Source of the DNA: Zoogloeaceae bacterium
GTDB lineage: Bacteria > Pseudomonadota > Gammaproteobacteria > Burkholderiales > Rhodocyclaceae
DNA: 9,608 bases
Assembly: GCA_031259605.1 (NCBI GenBank)
Contig: JAIRLE010000135.1
Span: forward strand, 1-9,608
Direction: 5' to 3'
This document shows, piece by piece, positions 1 to 5,886 of the stretch (positions are counted from its first letter, which is position 1; the number at the start of each line of letters is the position of its first letter). A program made the translations under genes and the position numbers. The notes under the pieces are model-generated. The model made no database searches and was not told the origin of the DNA. It saw only the letters and a list, made by a program, of their open reading frames with translations.

Positions 1-170
1 ATAGACGTGAAAAAGCCCGCTCTGCATGCCCCGCATTGAACGGGATTGAGCGTGGCATCGGCGTCAGGGACGTTGCGACCGCCACGACAGGCGGGCAGTA
101 CTAAATGTAGCGCAAATTACCGAAAAGTCAAGGCACATGAAAACAGCAACGCCACGCGAGTTCATGCCCG
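1..170. other. Left flank, no convincing gene
   Basis: Nothing on the plus strand resembles the portal or terminase gene that normally precedes a Mu F-like head gene. GC is lower than in the head genes (57% in bases 1-60, 55% in 121-180 by direct count). On the minus strand there is a 33-codon ORF at 64-165 with a poor SD, and another open frame running off the left edge that would read ...SIPFNAGHAERAFSRL; neither has a convincing start. I see no tRNA, attachment site or T-run terminator here. Confidence 0.4.
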
Positions 171-332
171 TCAGTTCGGGATACGCCGTGATTTTTGCCG
201 CAATTCATCGATTCCTCGGAGAATTTCTGCAAACTCGCGGCGGAGAATTTGAACTTCCTGATCTGCGAGCCAGCGAGAAAGCGCCTCCGGGGTATTTGGG
301 TGCGTCTTTTTCCCGGCCTCCGCCAGCATCAT
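171..332 (-). CDS. Small hypothetical protein on the minus strand (53 aa)
   Basis: This ORF begins with two ATGs (332 and 329) and ends with TGA at 173-171. A purine-rich SD (GAGAGGG) sits about 8 bases upstream of the first ATG, which is better than anything in front of the opposing head gene. The product is short, charged and looks helical: after MMLAEAGKK it contains a probable amphipathic segment (ALSRWLADQEVQILRREF, then AEILRGIDELRQKSRR). There is no signal peptide or membrane segment. I do not recognise the family. Its 5' end overlaps the start of the plus-strand minor head gene by 2 bases, so the two are divergent. No promoter is evident upstream, inside the head gene. It may be a small accessory gene placed where a portal gene would be expected, or a chance ORF; the SD and protein-like composition favour a gene, moderately. 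Confidence 0.45.
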   Translation of the reverse strand: MMLAEAGKKTHPNTPEALSRWLADQEVQILRREFAEILRGIDELRQKSRRIPN

Positions 333-1278
333 GGCAATAACCCTCTCGAAGGCGAAGGGCGAATGGGCGAGCCGCTGGAAGCCTGCCGCGCTGAAGGGGA
401 CGACGCTCTTGCCTTCGGCGAAGACCGGGGAACGCTTTCGGAACGAAATCGCCCTGCTCACGGAGAAGATGATCCGGACGGTGGAACGCGACGTTCTGGC
501 GCTCTTTCGCTCCCCGGCGGCGCGCGCGGTCATGGACGCGGACGGCGGCGCAAGGAAGCCCCTGACGCGAACGACCGGCAGCATTGCCAGCCAGTCGCGC
601 ATTCAGATCAACCGGCTCGCGGAGACCTTTGCCCGGCTCTTCGAGCGGAGAGCCAAACGGATTGCCGAGGCGATGGTTTCCGGCATGGCGAAATCCAGCC
701 AGACGGCGCTGACGGCTTCCCTCTCCAAGGCAACCGGCGTCGGTCTCGCCATATCCCTGCAAAGCGGCGCGCGCCAAGAAATCGTCAAGGCCATGCAAAG
801 CGGCGCGCTCCATGAAATCGTCAAGGCCAGCGCCGAGGAAGCGGCCTCGCTCATCCGGCGCATCCCGCAGGACTACATCGGGCGCGTGCGGGAATCCCTG
901 CTGCGCTCGATCACCCACGCGGGCGAACCCTCGCTGTTCGAGACGCTGGAGGCGGAAGTCAAGGAACACGGCATCAAGGTGAGGAACTGGGCGTACAACA
1001 CCGCCCGCGACCAGACCAACAAGGCATTCACGAACCTCACCCGCGAGCGCATGAAGTCCGCGGGCGTCGATACATTCGAGTGGATTCATTCCGGCGGCGG
1101 CAGCAAGCCGCGCGAATACCACCTGAAGGACGCGAAGGACGGCGGACTGAATCACGGCGTCTTTTCCATCGCCGATCCGCCGGTCATCGACGAGAGAACC
1201 GGAGAACGCGGCATGCCCGGACAGCTTCCGAACTGCCGCTGCAAGTTTCGCCCGATCATTGATTTGGATGACGTTTAA
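331..1278 (+). CDS. Phage minor head protein (Mu F / SPP1 gp7-like)
   Basis: A 315-aa protein of the head-morphogenesis family, minor capsid proteins that bind the portal and enter the prohead during assembly. The C-terminal third carries the family signature: a basic region with R261 and H264, then GGLNHGVFSI with H275, and finally PGQLPNCRC with C302 and C304. The N-terminal half is helical and variable, with a 36-base tandem duplication giving two QSGA..EIVKA units (about residues 143-166). ATG 331 is the first possible start after stops at 250 and 259, but it has no visible SD; a TTG at 409 behind GAAGGGG is an alternative. The W..P....A..F..EI..LT.KM pattern in the first 47 residues looks like a normal family N-terminus, so I keep 331. 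The stop abuts the next gene (TAAATG). A portal gene would be expected just upstream and is not there. Confidence 0.85.
   Translation: MAITLSKAKGEWASRWKPAALKGTTLLPSAKTGERFRNEIALLTEKMIRTVERDVLALFRSPAARAVMDADGGARKPLTRTTGSIASQSRIQINRLAETFARLFERRAKRIAEAMVSGMAKSSQTALTASLSKATGVGLAISLQSGARQEIVKAMQSGALHEIVKASAEEAASLIRRIPQDYIGRVRESLLRSITHAGEPSLFETLEAEVKEHGIKVRNWAYNTARDQTNKAFTNLTRERMKSAGVDTFEWIHSGGGSKPREYHLKDAKDGGLNHGVFSIADPPVIDERTGERGMPGQLPNCRCKFRPIIDLDDV
758..829 (+). repeat. 36-base in-frame tandem duplication, two copies
   Basis: Copies 758-793 and 794-829 match at 34 of 36 bases. They encode two 12-residue units, LQSGARQEIVKA and MQSGALHEIVKA, in the variable middle of the minor head protein. The length keeps the frame and probably extends a helix. 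The near identity suggests a recent duplication. Confidence 0.9.
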
Positions 1279-2478
1279 ATGAGCAACAGAGTTCCCGACA
1301 CCAACGGCTGGATCGAAATCAAGGACAACCCGCTCTCCAAGGCGGGCGTCTTCGCGTATTCCGGCGCGTCCATCGGTCATGCGGACGCCGACCCGCGGGA
1401 AGTCTATGGCGTCCTGCGGCCGGAAGAGGAGCTTGCCGACCCGGAATGCGTCGCCTCCGCCCGGCTGCTGCCCTGGACGAACGATCATCCGGAGCGGCTC
1501 CTGGGCGATCCGGAAGAGGGGCGCGTCCCGGCGGAAGAAAAGGGTGTCGAGGGCGTCACCGGCGAGGATGTTCATTACGATGACGGCATCCTCTACGGCA
1601 ACATCAAGGTCTTTTCCCGGACGCTGGCCGACGACATCGAATCCGGCAAGACCGAACTTTCGATGGGCTACGCCTGCGTCTGGGAAAAAGAGGACGGCAC
1701 ATGGCGCGGCAAGCCCTACCAGTTCGTCCAGAAGCAAATCCGTTTCAACCATTTGTCGCTTGTCGATAAAGGCCGCATGGGGGCGGAGGTCGCCGTGCTG
1801 GATCATCTCAACCACACTCCCGAAGGAGAAAACACCATGTCGCAAGACGAAGAAAAGAAGCCCGAGCCTGAAAAGAAGCCCGCGCCCGGCGAGGCGAAGG
1901 ACGCCGATCAGGGCGCGCTCTTGAAAACCGCCATCGAGGCGCTGACGAAACTGGCGCAACTGATGCCCGGCGGCACGCCCGCCGAATCCAATCCCCCTGC
2001 CAACCCCGCCGCCTCCCAAACCGACGGCGAAGCGCCGGAAGAAAAGCTGATCGAGGCAGCCGGGGAAGTCATTGCCGCCGCAGAAGCCCCGGACGCCCAA
2101 CCGGACGCCCCGGACGCCCAACCGGAAGCCAAGGACGAAGACAAGCCTGTCGAGACCGAGGACGAAGGCAAGGAAGCGGAAAAGACCGGTATGGACGCCG
2201 CCGACGTGAAGCGCCTGCTGCGGCATCTGGCGGTGCGCGATCGCATGGCGCAGGCGCTCAAGCCCCATGTCGGCGTCTTCGACCACGCGGACATGACGCT
2301 TGCCGACGTTGCCCGCTACGGCGTCAAGAAATTGGGCATCCAGGCGAAGGCGGGACAGGAATTCGCCGCCCTCTCCGGCTACCTGCAAGCCAAGTCGCCG
2401 CCCCGTCCCGTCGCGTCCGCGATGGACGGCAAGGCGTCGATCATCGATCAATACATTCACGGAGGTGAACAATCATGA
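1279..2478 (+). CDS. DUF2213 prohead protease fused to scaffold
   Basis: A 399-aa, two-part protein. Residues 1 to about 175 match the DUF2213 family, related to HK97-type prohead serine proteases that cleave scaffold and capsid proteins as the head matures. Visible landmarks are PWTNDHPERLLG (candidate catalytic H70), TELSMGY (candidate nucleophile S128) and FNHLSLVDKGRMG (H158), in the usual order. Residues from about 187 are acidic, Pro/Ala/Glu-rich and of low complexity, as in a scaffold, and end in a more structured segment (MDAADVKRLLRHLAVRDRM...) to residue 399. The gene begins immediately after the head gene's TAA with no clear SD, suggesting translational coupling, and ends in an ATGA overlap with the cement gene. 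A strong internal start at codon 187 probably yields free scaffold. The family call is firm; exact catalytic residues are inferred. Confidence 0.85.
   Translation: MSNRVPDTNGWIEIKDNPLSKAGVFAYSGASIGHADADPREVYGVLRPEEELADPECVASARLLPWTNDHPERLLGDPEEGRVPAEEKGVEGVTGEDVHYDDGILYGNIKVFSRTLADDIESGKTELSMGYACVWEKEDGTWRGKPYQFVQKQIRFNHLSLVDKGRMGAEVAVLDHLNHTPEGENTMSQDEEKKPEPEKKPAPGEAKDADQGALLKTAIEALTKLAQLMPGGTPAESNPPANPAASQTDGEAPEEKLIEAAGEVIAAAEAPDAQPDAPDAQPEAKDEDKPVETEDEGKEAEKTGMDAADVKRLLRHLAVRDRMAQALKPHVGVFDHADMTLADVARYGVKKLGIQAKAGQEFAALSGYLQAKSPPRPVASAMDGKASIIDQYIHGGEQS
1823..1828 (+). promoter_or_regulatory. Internal ribosome binding site for free scaffold
   Basis: AAGGAG lies 8 bases before an in-frame ATG at 1837, inside the protease/scaffold gene. 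This is one of the best SD-to-start spacings in the window and falls exactly at the protease-scaffold boundary. Confidence 0.65.
1837..2478 (+). CDS. Nested scaffold protein (internal start)
   Basis: ATG 1837 is codon 187 of the protease gene, in the same frame, and would give a 213-aa protein beginning MSQDEEKKPEPEKK. It contains only the acidic, Pro/Ala-rich scaffold region and its C-terminal segment. The SD AAGGAG at 1823-1828 supports independent initiation. Lambda C/Nu3 and Mu I/Z use the same arrangement: a long protease-scaffold polypeptide and an abundant shorter scaffold from an internal start, which fill the prohead and are then degraded. The same product in this phage is inferred from the SD, the domain boundary and those precedents. 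The protein includes a 21-base tandem duplication (2087-2128). Confidence 0.6.
   Translation: MSQDEEKKPEPEKKPAPGEAKDADQGALLKTAIEALTKLAQLMPGGTPAESNPPANPAASQTDGEAPEEKLIEAAGEVIAAAEAPDAQPDAPDAQPEAKDEDKPVETEDEGKEAEKTGMDAADVKRLLRHLAVRDRMAQALKPHVGVFDHADMTLADVARYGVKKLGIQAKAGQEFAALSGYLQAKSPPRPVASAMDGKASIIDQYIHGGEQS
2087..2128 (+). repeat. 21-base in-frame tandem duplication in scaffold linker
   Basis: Copies 2087-2107 and 2108-2128 match except at the second-last base. They encode APDAQPD-like units in the acidic Pro/Ala linker, where length changes are probably tolerated. Confidence 0.85.
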
Positions 2479-3005
2479 CGTTCCAGAAGAACATCGACTA
2501 TGACCAGGGTTTCGGCGTCGTCGGCGAAATCGCCTTTGACGGCCCGACGCGCGCCCTTCCCGGCGTCCTCAAATCGGCTGTTGCCGCCAACAATGTCGTC
2601 GGACGCTGGTTCACCAGGAATGCCGACGGCACCTTCGGCGCGGGCGGAACCGGTGCCGAGGGCGGCATTCTCGCCAATCCCAAGACCTATGCCGCGCAGG
2701 GGACGATTGCGGACGGCACGCTCGCGCCCACGCTCACCTTGCGCAACGACGAAGTTGTGGAATTCGTGACCGAGGGCGAGATCATCGTCTCGCTTGCCGC
2801 CGCCGCCGCGCAAGGCGACGACGTGCATTACGCCACTGCCACCGGCATCCTGAAAGCCGTCGCCCCCGGAACCGCGCCCGTGACCGGCTACGCGGCCGTG
2901 CCCGGCGCCAAGGTTTCCCGCTTCCCGCAAGAGAACGGGACGGGAGGACTGGCCGTCATCTGGCTCGCCAAGGGCAACACCACCTACAACATCACCATCG
3001 AATAA
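2475..3005 (+). CDS. Capsid cement/decoration protein (Gp24/DUF2190-like)
   Basis: A 176-aa protein that begins MTFQKNIDYDQGFGVVGEIAFDGP and has a Gly/Ala/Thr-rich, beta-strand-like make-up (GILANPKTYAAQGT, LAPTLTLRNDEVVEFVTEGEI, VHYATATGILKAV). This fits the structural cement proteins that sit on the capsid surface and stabilise the shell. The position between the protease/scaffold and the DUF2184 capsid gene is the usual one. The start is well set: GGAGGTGA at 2461-2468 lies 6 bases upstream, and the ATG overlaps the previous TGA (ATGA). There is no signal peptide or membrane segment. The family reading is good; the exact role (trimeric cement or minor decoration) is inferred. Confidence 0.75.
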   Translation: MTFQKNIDYDQGFGVVGEIAFDGPTRALPGVLKSAVAANNVVGRWFTRNADGTFGAGGTGAEGGILANPKTYAAQGTIADGTLAPTLTLRNDEVVEFVTEGEIIVSLAAAAAQGDDVHYATATGILKAVAPGTAPVTGYAAVPGAKVSRFPQENGTGGLAVIWLAKGNTTYNITIE

Positions 3006-3015
3006 GGAAGCTGAC

Positions 3016-4140
3016 ATGAAACCCAAAATTCACAGTCACATCGGCCCGCGCCAGCAGCGCCCGCTGAATCTCAAAGCCGACGACGTTGCCGCCTGGCGTG
3101 ACCTGGGACGGCTGGGCATCTGCCTGTCGCGCGTCTCCGACATGCAGCGGCATCTTTCCGGCGCTTTCGACGCCAACGATGTCGGCGTCAATCCCTCGCC
3201 GCTTCCCGGCGTCACGACCGCGACCGTCACCACGCCCGTGCAGTTCCTGCAAGCCTGGCTGCCCGGCTTCGTGACCATGGTCACCGCGCCGCGCAAAATC
3301 GACGAACTCATCGGCGTGACCACCATCGGCAGCTTCGAGGACGAGGAAATCGTCCAGGGCGTCCTCGAACACCTGGGCGAATCGGTGCCCTATTCCGACT
3401 ACGGCAACGTGCCGCTGGCCTCCTTCAACACCGGCTTTGAGCGGCGCACCATCGTCCGGCAGGAGCTGGGCTTTTCGGTGGGCAAACTGGAAGAATTGCG
3501 CACCGGCAGGGTCAGGCTTTCCGCCGCCGCCGAAAAGCGCGCCGCCGCCGCCCGCGCCCTGGAAATCCAGCGCAACCGCATCGGCTTCTACGGCTTCAAC
3601 GACGGCGCGAACCGCACCTTCGGCTTCCTCAACGATCCGGCGCTGCCCGCCTACGTCACCGTGGCCGCGGGCGCATCCGGGGGAACCCAATGGGCGACCA
3701 AGACCTTCCTGGAAATCACCGCCGACATTCGCGCCTGGCTTGCCGACCTCAGGGCGGCCTCGAAGGGCGTCATCGATCCGCAGGCGGCTTCCATCACCAT
3801 CGCCCTGCCGGAGACCGCCGTCGATTATCTGGGCGTGACTTCCGACTTCGGCGTGTCGGTGCGGGACTGGCTGAGCAAGACCTATCCGAACGTGCGCTTC
3901 GTTTCCGCGCCGGAACTCATCGACGCCAACGGCGGCGCGACCGCCGTCTATGTCTATGCCGAAACGGTCGATGACGGCTCTTCCGACAACAGCCGCGTCT
4001 TCGAGCAGTTCGTCCCGGCGAAATTCATCACCCTGGGCGTCGATCGCGACGCGAAGTCCTACATCGAGGATTTCGCCAACGCCACGGCGGGCGTGCTCCT
4101 CAAGCGCCCCTACGCGGTTCGCCGCTTCACGGGGGTGTGA
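3016..4140 (+). CDS. Major capsid protein (DUF2184)
   Basis: A 374-aa protein that reads as the DUF2184 family, the major head protein of many Proteobacteria phages carrying a DUF2213 protease and DUF2190 cement gene. Landmarks: an early segment with WRDLGRLGICLSRV, then VQFLQAWLPGFVTMVTAPRKIDELIG, a central VPYSDYGNVPLASFN followed by a long Arg/Ala-rich helix region (RLSAAAEKRAAAARALEIQ), RNRIGFYGFNDGANRTFGFLNDP, and a C-terminal part ending LKRPYAVRRFTGV. That conserved pattern of helix, beta strand and C-terminal R-x-tG is typical of HK97-fold capsids. The SD AAGGAAG precedes ATG 3016 at a suitable distance, 10 bases after the cement stop. Several hundred copies would form the shell. I am confident in the family. 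Confidence 0.88.
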   Translation: MKPKIHSHIGPRQQRPLNLKADDVAAWRDLGRLGICLSRVSDMQRHLSGAFDANDVGVNPSPLPGVTTATVTTPVQFLQAWLPGFVTMVTAPRKIDELIGVTTIGSFEDEEIVQGVLEHLGESVPYSDYGNVPLASFNTGFERRTIVRQELGFSVGKLEELRTGRVRLSAAAEKRAAAARALEIQRNRIGFYGFNDGANRTFGFLNDPALPAYVTVAAGASGGTQWATKTFLEITADIRAWLADLRAASKGVIDPQAASITIALPETAVDYLGVTSDFGVSVRDWLSKTYPNVRFVSAPELIDANGGATAVYVYAETVDDGSSDNSRVFEQFVPAKFITLGVDRDAKSYIEDFANATAGVLLKRPYAVRRFTGV

Positions 4141-4141
4141 G

Positions 4142-4537
4142 ATGGGCAAGCTCTATGTGTATTCCACCCTTTCCGCCGCGCAGGAGTACGCGGGGTGGGC
4201 GAAGGGCGCGAACGACCTGCCGCGCATCCGGAAAATGGTGCGGATCAACGGCGGCGCGAATCTGGCCGACAAACATCTGATCACCTCGAAGGGCGCGGTG
4301 ACGGAAATCAGCGAGGAGGACGAAGCTTTTCTGCGCGAGAATGAAATCTTCCGGCTGCACGAGAAGAATGGCTTTGTGCGCGTCGACCGGAAAAAAGAGA
4401 CCGTCGACAAGGCCGTCGCCCAACTGGAGGCGCGCGACATTTCCGCCCCGGACAGGCCGGATGATTTCGTCGAGTTGCCCAAGGAATCGGCGGGCGGCGT
4501 CACCGGCGTCAAGGCGAACAAGAGAACCCGGAAATAG
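4142..4537 (+). CDS. Small unrecognised protein after the major capsid gene (131 aa)
   Basis: ATG 4142 follows the capsid stop by one base, with a GGGGG-rich SD 6-8 bases upstream. The open frame extends further upstream inside the capsid gene, but that earlier ATG has no support. The product starts MGKLYVYSTLSAAQEYAGW, has a mixed core (INGGANLADKHLITSKGAVTEISEEDEAFLRENEIFRLHEKNGFVRVDRKK) and ends in a Lys/Arg-rich tail (KANKRTRK). I see no signal peptide, membrane segment or known motif. Position between the capsid and a DUF4054 gene suggests a head-completion or connector accessory protein, an inference from order alone. Confidence 0.8.
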   Translation: MGKLYVYSTLSAAQEYAGWAKGANDLPRIRKMVRINGGANLADKHLITSKGAVTEISEEDEAFLRENEIFRLHEKNGFVRVDRKKETVDKAVAQLEARDISAPDRPDDFVELPKESAGGVTGVKANKRTRK

Positions 4538-4545
4538 GGATCAGG

Positions 4546-4953
4546 ATGCTTTCTGTTGCGGTCTTCCGGGCGATGTTCCCGGAATTCGCCGACCCGGAAA
4601 AATATCCGGACGCGACCATCGAGGCGAATCTTGCCCGCTCCAGGGAATGGCTCGCCATCCCCGGCGATTGCGCGGAGCCGTATTACCTCCTGTCCGCGCA
4701 CTTTTTGGCGCAAACGGGGGCAGTGGCCGCGCGGGAGGCGCAGTTTGGCGTGGTCACGTCGGCGTCGGTGGGCGCGGTGTCCGTCTCCGTGCAGGCTCCG
4801 GCGGCAACGCGGGCATGGCAGGCGTATCTTTCCGGAACCCCCTACGGCCAGCAACTCTGGGCATGGCTCACGCTGAAATCGGCGGGCGGCTGGTCTCTCG
4901 GCGGACTGCCGGAACGCGAAGCCTACAGGAAGGTCGGCGGCGTGTTCTGGTGA
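4546..4953 (+). CDS. DUF4054 head-tail connector-like protein
   Basis: A 135-aa protein that fits DUF4054, found between head and tail genes in many phages and likely part of the connector under the portal. The family pattern is visible: FRAMFPEFADPEKYPDATIEANL at the start, a His-containing helix (LLSAHFLAQTG), FGVVTSASVGAVSVSVQAP in the middle, and WQAYLSGTPYGQQLWAWL near the end, closing with GGWSLGGLPEREAYRKVGGVFW. The SD is weak (AGGGATCAGG directly before ATG 4546) and lies 8 bases after the previous stop. The next gene is separated by 61 bases that hold a REP-like palindrome. The function is inferred from the family and from gene order. Confidence 0.8.
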   Translation: MLSVAVFRAMFPEFADPEKYPDATIEANLARSREWLAIPGDCAEPYYLLSAHFLAQTGAVAAREAQFGVVTSASVGAVSVSVQAPAATRAWQAYLSGTPYGQQLWAWLTLKSAGGWSLGGLPEREAYRKVGGVFW

Positions 4954-4974
4954 TCGGAGGACAGAGGACGGTAG

Positions 4975-4994
4975 GGGCGGGTTTCAACCCGCCC
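4975..4994. repeat. REP-like palindrome between connector genes
   Basis: GGGCGGGTT, a 2-base loop (TC) and AACCCGCCC form a perfect 20-base palindrome with 9-base arms, inside the 61-base gap 4954-5014. It is preceded by GTAG and by two GAGGAC units (4957-4962, 4964-4969). It resembles the dispersed GTAGGGGCGGGTTT...AACCCGCCC repeats of bacterial chromosomes. No T-run follows, so a terminator is unlikely. Confidence 0.7.
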
Positions 4995-5014
4995 GGCACG
5001 AATCAGGGAAATCC

Positions 5015-5494
5015 ATGAAAACGATCCGCGTCAATGTTGGGCGCGCGGCGGCGGAGGCGTTCATTGCCGACCTCTCCGGCCTGTCCGTCAAGGTGGGCTG
5101 GATGGAATCGGCGAAATACCCGGATGGAACGCCGGTCGCGCTCGTCGCCTCGGTGCAGGAATACGGCGCGGCCGCGAAGGGCATTGCGCCTCGCGCGTTC
5201 ATGCGCCGTACCCTCGCCGCGAATGAGGACAAGTGGGGCAAGCTCGTTTCCCGGCAAATCAAAAAGCGGCTGGAAAACGAGGAACCGGCGCACCTGGTCT
5301 TCGACGCCCTGGGACTGTCGGCGCAGGGCGAAACCCACAAGACCCTCTCCGCAATGGGCGACTACCCGGAGGACGCGCCCGTGGTCAAGCGCCGCCGCAG
5401 CCGCAAAAAGCCGCCGCCGAACCAGTCGACCGCCATCCTGCGCGACACGCTGACGCTGTTCAATACCATGACCTATGTTGTCGAGAAAAAATGA
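5015..5494 (+). CDS. Tail-completion/virion morphogenesis-like protein
   Basis: A 159-aa protein that begins MKTIRVNVGRAAAEAFIADL and carries the pattern VKVGWMESAKYPDGTPVALVASVQEYGA..GIAPRAFMRRTLAANEDKWGKL. A VGW...YpdGtpVA.VA..nEfG......PRPFMR core occurs in phage HK97 gp10-like and related tail completion proteins at the head-tail joint. The C-terminal part is basic (VVKRRRSRKKPPPNQS) and ends with a short Thr-rich tail. The start has only a weak AGGG upstream, after the REP-like palindrome. It ends in an ATGA overlap with the next gene. The head-tail-joint role is a good fit; which named family it belongs to is less sure. Confidence 0.65.
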   Translation: MKTIRVNVGRAAAEAFIADLSGLSVKVGWMESAKYPDGTPVALVASVQEYGAAAKGIAPRAFMRRTLAANEDKWGKLVSRQIKKRLENEEPAHLVFDALGLSAQGETHKTLSAMGDYPEDAPVVKRRRSRKKPPPNQSTAILRDTLTLFNTMTYVVEKK

Positions 5495-5886
5495 TTCCAG
5501 GATCGAATCTGCTGCGCCAGGCCATGCGCATCATCGGCGGACAGGGCGTCCTCTGGTTTCGCAATACCGGCCGGACGACGACGGACGCCGGGCTGGACGT
5601 GCCCGAATACGCGCCGCCCGTATTCATCGACACGGGCAGCGTCCAGCCCATCGATTCCGCTCGTTACGATTCCGCTCGTTACGCGCAAATGGGGCTGGAC
5701 ATGGAAAAGGTCTATATCCTCTGGTTCGTTCCGGCTGATGTCGTGGGGGTAAAACGCGATCTCTGCGGCGACGTCATCGAATGGAACGGCGGGCGCTGGC
5801 AGTGCAGGCACGACCTGCCCTGGTTCGGGCAGGACGGCTGGAAACAAGTGACCTGCGTGCGCGTGGGAGACGCCCATGCGGGATGA
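5491..5886 (+). CDS. Phage collar-like protein
   Basis: A 131-aa protein starting MIPGSNLLRQAMRIIGGQGVLWFRNTGRTT. The frame is open earlier, but ATG 5491 overlaps the previous stop (ATGA) and gives the right N-terminus. The pattern is of a neck/collar protein family: MIPGS.LL..A.R.IG, GSVQPI, MGLDMEKVYILWFV..DV.GV.RD..GD.I...G..WQC......F.QDGW. Two DSARY units (residues 55-59 and 60-64) come from an exact 15-base duplication next to QMGLD. The SD is weak and coupling to the upstream gene is likely. The next gene overlaps its end by 11 bases. The family reading is good; the exact place in the virion is inferred from the usual order of collar then gateway. Confidence 0.7.
   Translation: MIPGSNLLRQAMRIIGGQGVLWFRNTGRTTTDAGLDVPEYAPPVFIDTGSVQPIDSARYDSARYAQMGLDMEKVYILWFVPADVVGVKRDLCGDVIEWNGGRWQCRHDLPWFGQDGWKQVTCVRVGDAHAG
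5653..5682 (+). repeat. Exact 15-base in-frame tandem duplication
   Basis: GATTCCGCTCGTTAC occurs twice without a mismatch (5653-5667 and 5668-5682). It duplicates DSARY in the collar-like protein and keeps the frame. Confidence 0.95.

Noticed and set aside
64..165. 33-codon minus-strand ORF (MNSRGVAVFMCLDF...)
   Set aside because: Too short, with no good SD; kept only as part of the left-flank description.
205..2472. 755-codon open frame on the minus strand
   Set aside because: It lies antisense to two well-identified head genes, has no SD or protein-like domains and is Arg/Gly-rich, as expected for a GC-rich shadow frame.
2992..4149. 385-codon minus-strand open frame opposite the major capsid gene
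   Set aside because: Mirror of a strong capsid gene; Arg/Gly/Val-rich with no recognisable motif.
4975..4994. Rho-independent terminator
   Set aside because: The hairpin has a 2-base loop and no T-run, and lies between co-directional genes that should be co-transcribed.
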